Shown here: in pieces, positions 43,201 through 52,810 of the stretch
How positions within the stretch are numbered: position 1 is the stretch's first letter
Layout: every line of letters starts with the position of its first letter
NCBI GenBank assembly: GCA_020310875.1
Contig: CM035427.1
Coordinates: 96,171,094 to 96,235,093, forward strand
Reading direction: 5' to 3'
Length of the DNA: 64,000 nt
Source of the DNA: Ceratopteris richardii
Taxonomy: Eukaryota; Streptophyta; Polypodiopsida; Polypodiales; Pteridaceae
The notes under the pieces: generated by a model
Told to the model about the DNA's origin: nothing
Seen by the model: the letters and a program-made list of their open reading frames with translations, nothing else
Databases searched by the model: none
Program-made: the position numbers and the translations under genes

Positions 43201-44473
43201 CGACGCAGAGGCCATAAAAGATCTCCAGCAACAGGTAACTGAATTGCAGACACGCCTACTACAATATGAGAGACCATCTTCCCCTCCGGAGGCTCCCACG
43301 GACGAAGAAGTTGTGCAAATTCCTGTGGAACAAACGTTTGATGAAGAATATGATCCGCAACCATTCCCAGGAGGCCAACAAACAGAAGAAGCGCAGGACA
43401 CGTTCGAGGCACCACGGCCGCCATGGTTACGACAAGTGGAGGAAATAGGGACCTCGCATGAAGAGCGCACTGTAGTGCAAAATCAGGCTATGAGGGTCAT
43501 AGAGGAGACTGTTTTACAACCAGATTACTTCAAGAACTTGTCATCGAGACGCCTGATTCTCTCATCGGAACTCCAGTACAGGCCATATTATATTATCTTG
43601 GCTGATTATAATGCAGAAATACAAAGAGTCACGGGTCAGATTCCTACTTTTGCGACCCAATTTCAACCCGAAGACCTTCCTCCAGAGGTGCGAAAAGGCA
43701 AGATTCGTCAACCAACATGGCGGCAGAAACTTTTAGAGACTTATCCAGAAATGCTACGGACATGGAACAACGCGCCGTTACACCTCCTGTACAACCCATG
43801 CTACGGTCCAGTCCCCCGCCGCAGGTCGTGGAAGGCATTTAATATCAAGGTACAGAACAATGCGCAATGCAAGGAATGGCTGAACTACCCGTACATCGCG
43901 CCACCACAAGGGCCACCATCGGTAGCATATATGATGGGGACCATTCGCCACTGGATGCCACGCTTGAAACCCATGCAAGATGTAGCAGCGCAAATGATGC
44001 TTAAAATCTTAGATATGATGCAGGTAGTGCTGAAGACCTTTAGAAATGCAGCCGCACCACAGGTACGTCTCCCGGGGTTTAGCAATGGAAATTACGACTT
44101 GGTGTATGACATGAGCACCACCCCCAGTATCCGTGTGGCTTACGCTTGGCATGCACGCATCAAGTACCTCCCCGCCTGCTACAAACAGACCTTCGAAGAA
44201 ATGTTCAGATCAGGTTTCTGGGAGTACCACTCGGAGATTTTCGCACCAAAGCCGACACATCTGCTTCAACTGTTTGCTTGTGAACAAGCAATGTATTCAG
44301 AGTACTACACCACCCCGCAACCAGAAACCCCCGGTGCAATAAATTGGGAGGCATTGGAAGCCGATCTAGCAAGAGGCTTAAGGATAGGAGAACATGAACT
44401 GGCCACCAATGTCATCCAATATTACATCGACCACCCGCGCGAACAAAGGTCTGTCAGGGGCGACAGACGCTAG
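40205..44473 (+). pseudogene. GYP-Y ORF3: ~1420-residue coiled-coil protein of unknown function, two stops
   Basis: A single frame of 1423 codons, interrupted only by TGA at 40589-40591 (codon 129) and TGA at 41807-41809 (codon 535). GYP-G has a CGA codon (Arg) at the first place and TTA at the second, so both are point mutations of a once open frame. Residues ~40-330 form a conserved N-terminal region (SHWFNGMPGPLGE, ICMQHFAFPGQDRFT, CCALTRIIYRCLAY). An acidic and then Pro/Thr-rich segment runs to ~800. Coiled-coil heptads lie at ~808-930, ~950-985 and ~1000-1025. A conserved C-terminal region (~1060-1422) has SWKAFNIKV, LNYPYIAPP and YDLVYDMS. I do not recognise the family. No signal peptide or membrane span is seen, so I do not call it env although it sits in that position. 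Confidence 0.82.
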
Positions 44474-44484
44474 GAAGGGGGGAG
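44461..44484 (+). other. GYP-Y polypurine tract
   Basis: GGAAGGGGGGAG directly before the 3' LTR, overlapping the ORF3 stop (TAG at 44471-44473). The same tract, with its upstream GACAGACGC, is repeated twice more inside the LTR. Confidence 0.88.
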
Positions 44485-45239
44485 TGTTGGCATACAAAGC
44501 AACAAAGGAGTCATGCACAATACGGCAACAAGGCCAGATCATTTTTTCCCATACGACAGACGCTAGTAAGGGGGGAGTGTTGGCATACAAAGCAACAAAG
44601 GAGTCATGCACAATACGGCAACAAGGCCAGATCATTTTTTCCCATACGACAGACGCTAGGAAGGGGGGAGTGTTGGCATACAAAGCAACAAAGGAGTCAT
44701 GCACAATACGGCAACAAGGCCAGATCATTTTTTCCCATAGATTATGTACAACCCAAGTGATTTTAATCACTACACAAACATTGTAAATCCCGTTTTTGGT
44801 AGATTAGACTCCATTTTGTGCAAGCCGAGGAGTCCTCGAGCTTGAGGGGTATTAGAAGTACCATCGTACCAAATTTCATAATTTTTAGACTTCGTTTGAG
44901 CCCTCAAATAAGCCCTGGAACCTAATTTTTAACTAGGCCGGACACTAGGTCTGGACAGGGCCAAAAGCTAGTCAAAAACTATAAAAAGAGCTAGAGAGCT
45001 CATTTTTGAGGTTAGATTGTAATAGAAACGAACTTGTAAGAGCTTATGAAAGTAATCTAAAGAACTCCATTGATTCTCTCTCTTTGTCTTGTCGTGTGTG
45101 CGCGTGTGCGTGTATGTGTGTGCATGCTTGTGTGCTTCTCACTCACGCACTTGTGTCGCCACTTGCTCGAGGTCTTCATACCATCCTCACGTCTTCCCGG
45201 ATTGACATTAAAGGAGGTGCTACTCATCACTGAGCTACA
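44485..45239 (+). repeat. GYP-Y 3' LTR with triplicated 93-bp start
   Basis: 755 bp, with LTR-start copies at 44485, 44578 and 44671. It differs from the 5' LTR at about three bases (in the first unit twice, and CTTGTCG versus CTTGCCG). It is followed by the duplication AGCTC. Frames 44378-44786 on both strands are repeat artefacts. Confidence 0.95.
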
Positions 45240-47277
45240 AGCTCATTCAAGGACTTTTTGCATTCGTTGTTCCACTCAAAATTTTTCAGCAAGGCATAAA
45301 GAGGTTTAGCTATGATCGCATACATGTGGATAAACCTATGGTAATATCTACAATGGCCCATAAAGGCTTGTACCTCTTTAATGTTCCTTGGCCTGGGCAG
45401 ATCCGCTATGGCTCTTACTTTGTCCTCATCTCTTGATATTCCATTCTTAGAAATAATGTGACCTAAGCTCGGGATATAGTATCTTCTTTCTTGGGAATGA
45501 GCAAATAAATCATCCACATATACTTCTAAGCTCTTTTGCAAGAACTCTTTGAAGATATGACACATGAGCCTTTGGAATGTTGCAGGTGCATTGGTGAGCC
45601 CAAATGGCATCACACGAAATGCAAAGATTCCCCATTGTGGCAAAAGATGTTTTGTGCTGATCTTCTAGGGCGATGGCTACTTGATTGTAACCTGAAAATC
45701 CATCAAGGAAGCTATAAACTTCCTTGCCTGCAACACGCTCCAATAAATGTTTAGTGATTGGAAGCGGATAACTATCTCTTATCATGGCAGCATTAACTTT
45801 TTTAAGATTAATACATACATGCAACTTTCCATTCTTCTTGGGCACTACAAAGATGGGGGATACCCATTCCGTATGTTCAATCTCATAGATAAATCTAGCT
45901 TCAATCAATCTATCAATTTCTTCTTTTATTTTGGCTGCATAAGTGTCATTATATGTGTAGGGCTTATGTTTGGTGGGCTTGGCATCTGCTATCATGGGAA
46001 TTGTATGAGAACAAATTTTCAGATCTACTCCCTTCAAGTCTCTATAGTGCCATGCAAACACGTCCCTATATTCCCTTAATAAGGCTACCAACTCTGCTTC
46101 CTCTTCTTTACTTAGGTCATCTCCTATGTACGTACATCTCTCTTCGTTCTCTTCGATGGTGACCACGATCTTTTTGGTCTTTTCTTTGTTATCATTCGCT
46201 TCTCCTATTGTGGCCTCTCTCTTAGGCATTCGTACCAAAAATTTTCGGTCCTCAACTTCATATTTCTTGAAATTTTCTGGTACTTCAAACAATGGTTCCT
46301 CCTCTTCTTGTTTCACTACTTTTCTTTTTTTTTTCTTTTGATCACCCTCAGTGCCATTCTTTGAACTTACTATTTTGATGCTTGTGAGAGGTTCCTCTTC
46401 TTTTTGTGTAAATACTCCTATGCCTTCTAGATAGCGCTCCTCTGAAATAAAGCAACTATCCATCACAATGGACTCTAGATCGACATCGTTCTCTTCTTCT
46501 TCTATGAAGTCATTAGAGTCACATTCTTCTAGCAAGGGCTGACAAATGAACACTGACATATCATATCCCTCCTCATCACAATGAGGTGTCCACTGTTCTT
46601 CATTGATAGTAATGTCCATGGTAGCTAAGATTTCTACCCAACGATGAGGCTCAAATTCCTCATCTGGAAAGACCATCTGTGTATACGTTGGGTCTTTAAT
46701 TGGTCTTTCTCCTTGAGAAGTTCCTTTTTCTCTTACCGTTAAGCATTTTTCCTCTTCCTTTGCAACCTTGCACATCCACAAATGAGTATCTTCATGCATC
46801 CACGTTGTATCAGATGAACTTTTAGAATGCACAAAGATTGAATCTTCTTGTTCCTTGTGGATAGGATTCCACTGTAGGGGTGGTGCATCTCTGAAGGTGT
46901 AATCCTTCAAATTGACCTTGGTTGTGACCCCTAAGTGATACAAGTATAAGGAGTTGGTTCCCCAATCCTGGACTATTTGCAATTGTCGTAGGAAGGGCCT
47001 TCCTAAAATCATCTCATAGGATTATTTTTTGAAAGTCACATATAGCAAATGTGTATTCGAACTCTACACCACAAGTGGTTAGAGTTATCCCTTCAAGCAA
47101 TCCTAGAGGTTTTTCCACATGGCCGTCACCCATCTAAAGCTTCATTCTAGTTAGTGTTAATGTGGGCTTGCCCCATTGCTTCCACAAGGAGGTGGTTGCA
47201 ATAGCAGCACCAGCACCAGAATCTATGATTGCTTTGGTTGTGTAACCTTGGTAGGTGATTGGAAGATAAGTATTACC
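45240..47277 (-). pseudogene. pol: GYP-H gypsy protease to RT, antisense
   Basis: The minus-strand reading begins at the protease (NTYLPITYQGYTTKAIIDSGAG, next to the copia B junction at 47277). After a small break it continues as a 500-codon frame from MILGRPFLRQL (47012). This passes through the acidic linker into RT without the frameshift of GYP-Y. A shift near 45640 follows, then the second frame carries VMPFGLTNAPATFQRL and VYVDD. About 40 codons are missing after the YVDD region (SQERRYYIPSLGHI). It ends at the GYP-Y insertion at 45240 and resumes at 27703. Confidence 0.9.
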
Positions 47278-48191
47278 TGAAAAAACTTGGAGAAGCTTGT
47301 CGAAGGTAGAAAAGTGCGTTTCGAAAAAGCGACGAAGTTTGGTCAAGCCAACCGGCACAAGACCAGCCCTTGAGCTTATGGAGACTCAAATAGACCTTAT
47401 AGGAATGCTATAAGTGCAAAGAAACACACTATGTACTTTGGAGCATCAAGGAGAATGAGTCGATACAAAACAGATAGCTTCGCGGGTCGAGTAGCTCAAA
47501 AAAACTTACTATCTATGGAAGAGACAATGAACTTCAAACGCCCATAGCAACCAACGTGATTACAATTAGAAAAAATCCTTTTATGGGAGTGATACACATA
47601 GGGTTGAGTGTATGGAATGCACAAAAGTATAAGGAATAAGCAAAATATGCTATAGGAATGAATGTGACATTCACCGATGGTACTTCCTATTTTTCAAGAA
47701 TACACAGAGATTGACCTCGAGGCAGACAAACTGAGATTTCTCCAAATCTGCTAAACCAAGTGCCTTGAAAATTTAGAGGAATAAACTAGACACTTATAAC
47801 TTTCCAATGAGTCATCTTCCACTCAGATTGAAGCTCTGGAGGGAGAGCAACAGCCTCTGCAAGATTACTGTTGGCGAAGAAGATGATGCAGAAAATTGAA
47901 GGAGCAAGACAATGATGGTCACAAGTGTATGTATATTGCTTCCATGTATTTTACAAGTGATTCAAAGTCTTTATATAGACCCTAGGAGTGTTCCACGAGT
48001 TTTACAAGTTGAATTTGAATTCAAATGAAGGTGGGAATGGTTGTTGGAGGGAATCAATTCACTTTCCTACAATCTAGGAAAAGTGAAGATCTTGATTGAT
48101 CTACTTTTAGGCGATTTGATTTGCTTGATTGAATGCAACTTCAACCACCAAAATTTAGTGGGAATTTGGCTCTATATTTCTACCTTTACAT
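47278..48191 (-). repeat. Copia B 3' LTR, truncated
   Basis: Matches the 5' LTR from its inner end (TGAAAAAACTTGG, plus-strand view) up to CTACCTTTACAT. The remaining ~165 bp of U3, including the TGTTGGAACATC start, is deleted, joining LTR directly to RNase H coding sequence. Confidence 0.88.
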
Positions 48192-49335
48192 CTGGCATGG
48201 AAAATAGGATTTGCCGCTAGATGCATGGAACTTACATTATCTCCAAATATGTGAGGTTTCGAACTCACAAGTCCCAAATCTGTATACAATGCTTTTAACC
48301 ATATTGCTTCTTGAGTTGCTATGGTCAAGCCTCTGTACTCTACTTCAGTTGAAGATAAAGCAACTGTTGGTTGCTTCTTGGAACTCCATGACACTAGCTT
48401 CGAACCTGCAAATGCTAAGTAACCAGATGTACTTTTTCTATCATCCTTAACTCCTGCCCAATCTGCATCTAAGTAGATTTTGATATCCAAATCTGAAGAG
48501 TAAGGATAGAATATACCTTTGTTGATTGTACCTTTGAGATACTTAAGTACTCTCTTACCCGCATCCATGTGTGGTCTTCTCGGTGAGTGCATGAACTGAC
48601 TAAGCACTCCCACACTATATGAGATGTCTGCCCTTGTATGAGTAGCATATATCAAGCTACCTATCAAGCTTTGATACTCTTTAATGTCTTCAATTTTCTC
48701 ACCTTCATAAACACTAAGTTTATGATTCATCTCCAAAGGTGTACCTGCAGGCTTAGTGTTCTCCATTTTGAACTTGAGAAGAAGATCCTGAATGTATCTT
48801 CTTTGAGTCAAATACATTCCTTCATCTGTATATATCACCTGCATACCTAGGAAATATGTGAGCTCACCTAGGTCACTGATTTTGAACTCCTCTTGCATGT
48901 GTCTCTTGATCCTTTGAATGCCATTTAGATCATCACCTGTCACAATAATATCATCTCCATATACACATAGATAGATAACCTCATTGTGATCCCTTTTGAT
49001 GAATAGAGAAGGATCTGAGCTACTAGCTTTGAACCCTTGATCTTGAAGATATGTAACGAATCTGTAATTCCAAGCTCTTGGAGCTTGTTTCAATCCATAC
49101 AATGCTTTCTTAAGTCTGCAAACATAAGATGGATGATTAGGGTTTTCAAAACCTGGTGGTTGTGACATGTATACCTCTTCACTTATCCAACCATTTAAGA
49201 ATGCATTTTTCACATCAAGTTGGAGGAGTCTCGAATTCCTTGCAGAAGCTACACTTATCAATGTCCTGATTGTAGTCATCTTTGCAACTGGTGAGAATGT
49301 TTCATCATAGTCTATACCATGAGTTTGTGAGCATC
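48192..49335 (-). pseudogene. pol: Copia B reverse transcriptase and RNase H, 3' truncated
   Basis: A 374-codon frame (49279 down) continues upstream to about 49335 through [22 protein letters not shown] motif A is LQLDVKNAFLNG. The catalytic box reads YGDD (VYGDDIIVTG) where copia D has YVDD. RNase H has DADWAG, SSTEVEYRG and GDNVSSMHLAANPIFHAR, after which the deletion joins it to LTR sequence. The loss of the RNase H C-terminus and the polypurine tract makes this copy unable to replicate on its own. Confidence 0.9.
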
Positions 49336-49368
49336 CTTTGGCAAGTAATCTTGCCTTGTACCTGCAAA

Positions 49369-51708
49369 CTAATCTTCATCATACCAAGACCTGTGTTCTT
49401 CAAACACAACATCTCTACTTGTAGTGAATTGCTTGGTTGAAGGATTGAAGAACCTGTAACCCATCTGAGTTGAATCATATCCAATAAACACTGCCTTTGT
49501 TGCCCTTTCATCTAGCTTACCTCTTATTTGTGATGGTACATGAACATCAGCTAAACAACCAAAAACCTTGCAATGTCCAAGACTAGGTTTTCTTCCATGC
49601 CATGCTTCATAAGGAGTCATACCTTGAAGCGATTTGGATGGTAGTCGATTGACAAGGTACATTGCAGTTGAAATAGATTCTGCCCATAGATAATGTGGCA
49701 ACTTCTTCTCTTCAAGCATTGTTCCGACTGATCCAACCAATGTCTTGTTTCTCCTCTCTGCAATTCCATTTAGTTGAGGAGAGTACCTGGTAGTCACTTC
49801 CCTTTTGATACCTTTGTCCTGCAAGAACTCATCAAACTCTTTGGAGAAGTATTCTCCCCCTCCATCAGATCTGAGCTTCTTTAGTGATCTACCTGTATGA
49901 TTCTCCACATGTGCAAGATACTTCTTGAAGCAATCAAACACTTCATTCTTACTCTTGATAAAGTATAGAACAGTCCATCTACTATGGTCGTCAATAAATG
50001 AGACATAATACCTTGATCCTACCAATGAAGGTTCTTGACTTGGTCCCCATACATCTGTATGTACTAAGTCCAATAAGTTGTTGTGGATGTAGCCTTTGTG
50101 GTTGAATGGTTGTCTTTGCACCTTCCCAATCTGACATGCATCACACCTGTTGATCATGTGTTGCTTTGATATGTTTGGCAATCCTAGAACACTTTGATCC
50201 TTGCATATATCCTTCAAGGTTCTTTCATTCACATGAGCAAGTCTCTTATGCCACACTTCAAGCTCACTTAGGGTTTGAGACCCAAAGTTGAATAGAGCTA
50301 TGTTCCTGGTTTCTCCTACTTCAAAAGTAAAGAGCCTACCATGCTTCTCACCTCGGGCTATCTTCTTGAAGCCTTGACATGGATCTTCCACAAAAGCTCC
50401 ATGTTGGGTGAACCTAACTTGCAAGCCTTTTTCAACTATTTGGCCTACACTTATTAGGTTTTTAGTGATAGTGGGTATATAGAGAACCTTACTCAGAATG
50501 TTTGTCCTGCCATTGGAAGCTTTGACATTACCAATCTTCTCCACATTGTGCTTTGTGTCATCCCCTGTTTGCACTTCATGTCTATGCTTTGGACTTTCCA
50601 AGTCAGATAGAAGAGCAATATTGCCTGCAACATGATTCAAACATCCTGAATCTATGTAGAACAAATGATCATCTTCTTTACCTTCTTTGTGGCTTAGATT
50701 CGTAAGAAGCAATGAGTCTTCATGTGGTTGATCTTCTGAATAATTGTTGTAGTCCCTTCTACTATAGCTTCTATTGTTGTTGTTGAAGTTGTGTCCACCT
50801 CGACCTCTATTGCTGCCATATGCACCTCTTCCACTTCCTTTCTGGGTCTTCCCATTGAACCAGCAATTCTGAGTGGTGTGGTTGGTCTTATCGCATATGG
50901 CACAAGGTTGAACATTCTCACCTTTGGCTTTGTCTTGCTTTGGTCCTTTCTTCTTCCCTTTCCACTTGCTCTTGCTTGCGAAGTTGGCTTGGGAAGTCTC
51001 TTCTTCATCTTCTTCCTTCTTCTTGCCTTTCTGCTTCTTATCCTTCTTATCTGCATATAGAGCACTAGTTGAATTACCATGACAAGAGTTATCTTCCTTT
51101 ATGCTATTGTTGGCTTCTTGATTGAAAATTTGTCCAAGAAAGATGTTGAAATCTGGAGTCTGCACATCCGTGATGAGATCATAGGCCGTCGTGAAGGATT
51201 GCCATTGCTTATCACTTCGAATGCCGTTGAGAATTTGCCTCATGATGAACTCTTCTTCAATTAGCTCTCCAATGGATGCTAACTGATGCGCAACCTCCTT
51301 GACCTTGGTAACAAACTCTGTGATGGTTTGCTTAGGTGTCTTCTTCATTTGGTTGAACTCGTTCCAAAGATGATTCTTTCTTGCTTTGGTACTAGCAGAA
51401 AAGAAAGTCTCCAGGGAATTCCAAGTCTCTTGAGATGTCTTGCATCCTCTAATATGTGGTAATAGAAAGTCAGAGATAGAGTTTAGTATGTACGACCTTG
51501 CTTGAGCATCCCTTGCACACCAAAGTGTGAGCTTATTTGTCTCCTCTTGTGTAGGTCCTCCTTTGGATCTTGGAATAGGCATAGCTTCATCACCTGCTAC
51601 AATTCCATAAAGATTTCTACCTTGCAAATAGGCCTCCATTCTGATTTTCCAAGCCGCGTAGTTGTGTCGATCAAGCTTCTTGATCATTGAGGGAAAGCCG
51701 TCACCCAT
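49369..51708 (-). CDS. gag-pol: Copia B gag, protease and integrase in one open frame
   Basis: 779 codons without a stop. ATG at 51708 is 10 bases inside the PBS, so gag starts almost directly after it, unlike copia A. Capsid lies at ~1-220 (LDRHNYAAWKIRMEAYL). A Lys-rich segment and a CX2CX4HX4C knuckle (CAICDKTNHTTQNC ~268) follow, then protease YIDSGCLNHVAG ~350, the HHCC finger (WHKRLAHVNER, CDACQIGK ~480-535) and the integrase core (LVHTDVWGP ~547, RSDGGGEY ~607, Glu in NGIAERRNKT ~647). The final residues SWYDED are followed by a stop created by the ~470-bp deletion before RT. Well preserved, so the insertion is not very old. Confidence 0.92.
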   Translation of the reverse strand: MGDGFPSMIKKLDRHNYAAWKIRMEAYLQGRNLYGIVAGDEAMPIPRSKGGPTQEETNKLTLWCARDAQARSYILNSISDFLLPHIRGCKTSQETWNSLETFFSASTKARKNHLWNEFNQMKKTPKQTITEFVTKVKEVAHQLASIGELIEEEFIMRQILNGIRSDKQWQSFTTAYDLITDVQTPDFNIFLGQIFNQEANNSIKEDNSCHGNSTSALYADKKDKKQKGKKKEEDEEETSQANFASKSKWKGKKKGPKQDKAKGENVQPCAICDKTNHTTQNCWFNGKTQKGSGRGAYGSNRGRGGHNFNNNNRSYSRRDYNNYSEDQPHEDSLLLTNLSHKEGKEDDHLFYIDSGCLNHVAGNIALLSDLESPKHRHEVQTGDDTKHNVEKIGNVKASNGRTNILSKVLYIPTITKNLISVGQIVEKGLQVRFTQHGAFVEDPCQGFKKIARGEKHGRLFTFEVGETRNIALFNFGSQTLSELEVWHKRLAHVNERTLKDICKDQSVLGLPNISKQHMINRCDACQIGKVQRQPFNHKGYIHNNLLDLVHTDVWGPSQEPSLVGSRYYVSFIDDHSRWTVLYFIKSKNEVFDCFKKYLAHVENHTGRSLKKLRSDGGGEYFSKEFDEFLQDKGIKREVTTRYSPQLNGIAERRNKTLVGSVGTMLEEKKLPHYLWAESISTAMYLVNRLPSKSLQGMTPYEAWHGRKPSLGHCKVFGCLADVHVPSQIRGKLDERATKAVFIGYDSTQMGYRFFNPSTKQFTTSRDVVFEEHRSWYDED

Positions 51709-51717
51709 GTTGATCTA

Positions 51718-51729
51718 GCTCTGATACCA
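51718..51729 (-). other. Copia B primer-binding site (initiator Met tRNA)
   Basis: Minus strand TGGTATCAGAGC, one base after the 5' LTR. Confidence 0.93.
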
Positions 51730-51730
51730 C

Positions 51731-52810
51731 TGAAAAAACTTGGAGAAGCTTGTCGAAGGTAGAAAAGTGTGTTTCGAAGCGACGAAGTTTGGTCAAGCCA
51801 ACCAGCACAAGACCAGCCCTTGAGCTTATGGAGACTCAAATAGACCTTATAGTCATGCTATAAGTGCAAAGAAACACACTATGTACTTTGGAGCATCAAG
51901 GAGAATGAGTCGATACAAAACAGATAGCTTCGTGGGTCGACTAGCTCAAAAAAACTTACTATCTATGGAAGAGACAATGAACTTCAAATGCCCATAGCGA
52001 CCAGCGTGATTACAATTAGAAAAAATCCTTTTATGGGAGTGATACACATACGGTTGAGTGTATGGAATGCACAAAAGTATAAGGAATAATCAAAATATGC
52101 TATAGGAATGAATGCGACATTCACCGGTGGTACTTCCTATTTTTTAGGAATACGTAGAGATTGACCCCGGGGGAGCAAAACTGAGATTTCTCCAACTCTG
52201 GTGAACCAAGTGCTTTGAAACTTTAGAGGCATAAACTAGACACTTATACCTTTCCAATGAGCCATCTTGCATTCAGTTTGGAGCTCTGGAGAGAGAGCAG
52301 CAGCCTTTGCAAGATTACTGTTGGCAAAGAAGATGATGCAGAAAATTGAAGGAGCAAGACAATGATGGTCAGAAGTGTATGTATATTGCTTCCATGTATT
52401 TTACAAGTGATTCAAAGTCTTTATATAGACCCTAGGAGTGTTCTAGGAGTTCTACAAGTTGAATTTGAATTCAAATGAAGGTGGGATGGTTGTTGGAGGG
52501 AATCAATTCACTTTCCTACAATCTAGGAAAAGTGAAGATCTTGATTGTTCTACTTTTAGGTGATTTGATTTGCTTGATTGAATGCAACTTCAACCACCAA
52601 AATTTCTTGGGATTTTGGCTCTATATTTCTACCTTTACATGTATCAAGCTCAAGGCTTTTACAATGGTAAATGAGCCATAAAAAATCTCTCAAAAAATAC
52701 AATAAATGAGCATATGAAAAAGAACTCTCCAATGGATATTCTTTCGACGTGATAGCCTTCGATGTAGATCAAATCCACCTGAAGCATAGTGTAAGCTTGA
52801 TGTTCCAACA
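51731..52810 (-). repeat. Copia B 5' LTR, antisense
   Basis: 1080 bp. On the minus strand it begins TGTTGGAACATC at 52810 and ends AAGTTTTTTCA at 51731. It is the same family as the copia D LTR at 61798. It contains the palindrome TTTGAATTCAAA near 52463-52474. Confidence 0.92.

Larger units (their letters stand above)
27704..45239 (+). mobile_element. GYP-Y: young 17.5-kb Ty3/gypsy element, Athila/Tat-like
   Basis: Two 755-bp LTRs (27704-28458 and 44485-45239) differ at about three positions. They are flanked by the target duplication AGCTC (27699-27703 and 45240-45244). An exact Asp-tRNA PBS, a ~1.9-kb leader with a minisatellite, gag-protease-RT-RNase H-integrase plus extra domains, an additional ORF3 and a polypurine tract are all present. 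No chromodomain is seen after integrase, which fits the Athila/Tat side of gypsy, as does the PBS. It sits in the RT-RNase H region of GYP-H on the opposite strand. This copy has a one-base deletion near 35753 and two nonsense codons in ORF3, so it needs help to move despite its youth. Confidence 0.96.
47278..52810 (-). mobile_element. Copia B: nearly complete copia element in GYP-H, antisense
   Basis: Bounded by the target duplication TTACC (47273-47277 and 52811-52815). The 5' LTR is at 51731-52810 and a truncated 3' LTR at 47278-48191. It has an initiator-Met PBS, then gag-protease-integrase in one long frame and RT-RNase H in another. Two internal deletions are visible by comparison with copia D. 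One of roughly 470 bp lies between integrase and RT (near 49370). One removes the end of RNase H, the polypurine tract and the first part of the 3' LTR (near 48192). The gypsy protease reading resumes exactly across the insertion. Confidence 0.93.

Noticed and set aside
40205..44473. Calling ORF3 an envelope gene
   Set aside because: Position fits, but there is no visible signal peptide, membrane span or cleavage site. Coiled coils alone are not enough.
50791..51264. Plus-strand hydrophobic open frames resembling membrane proteins
   Set aside because: They are antisense to the Lys/Gly-rich part of copia B gag, whose complement yields Leu/Phe-rich nonsense.
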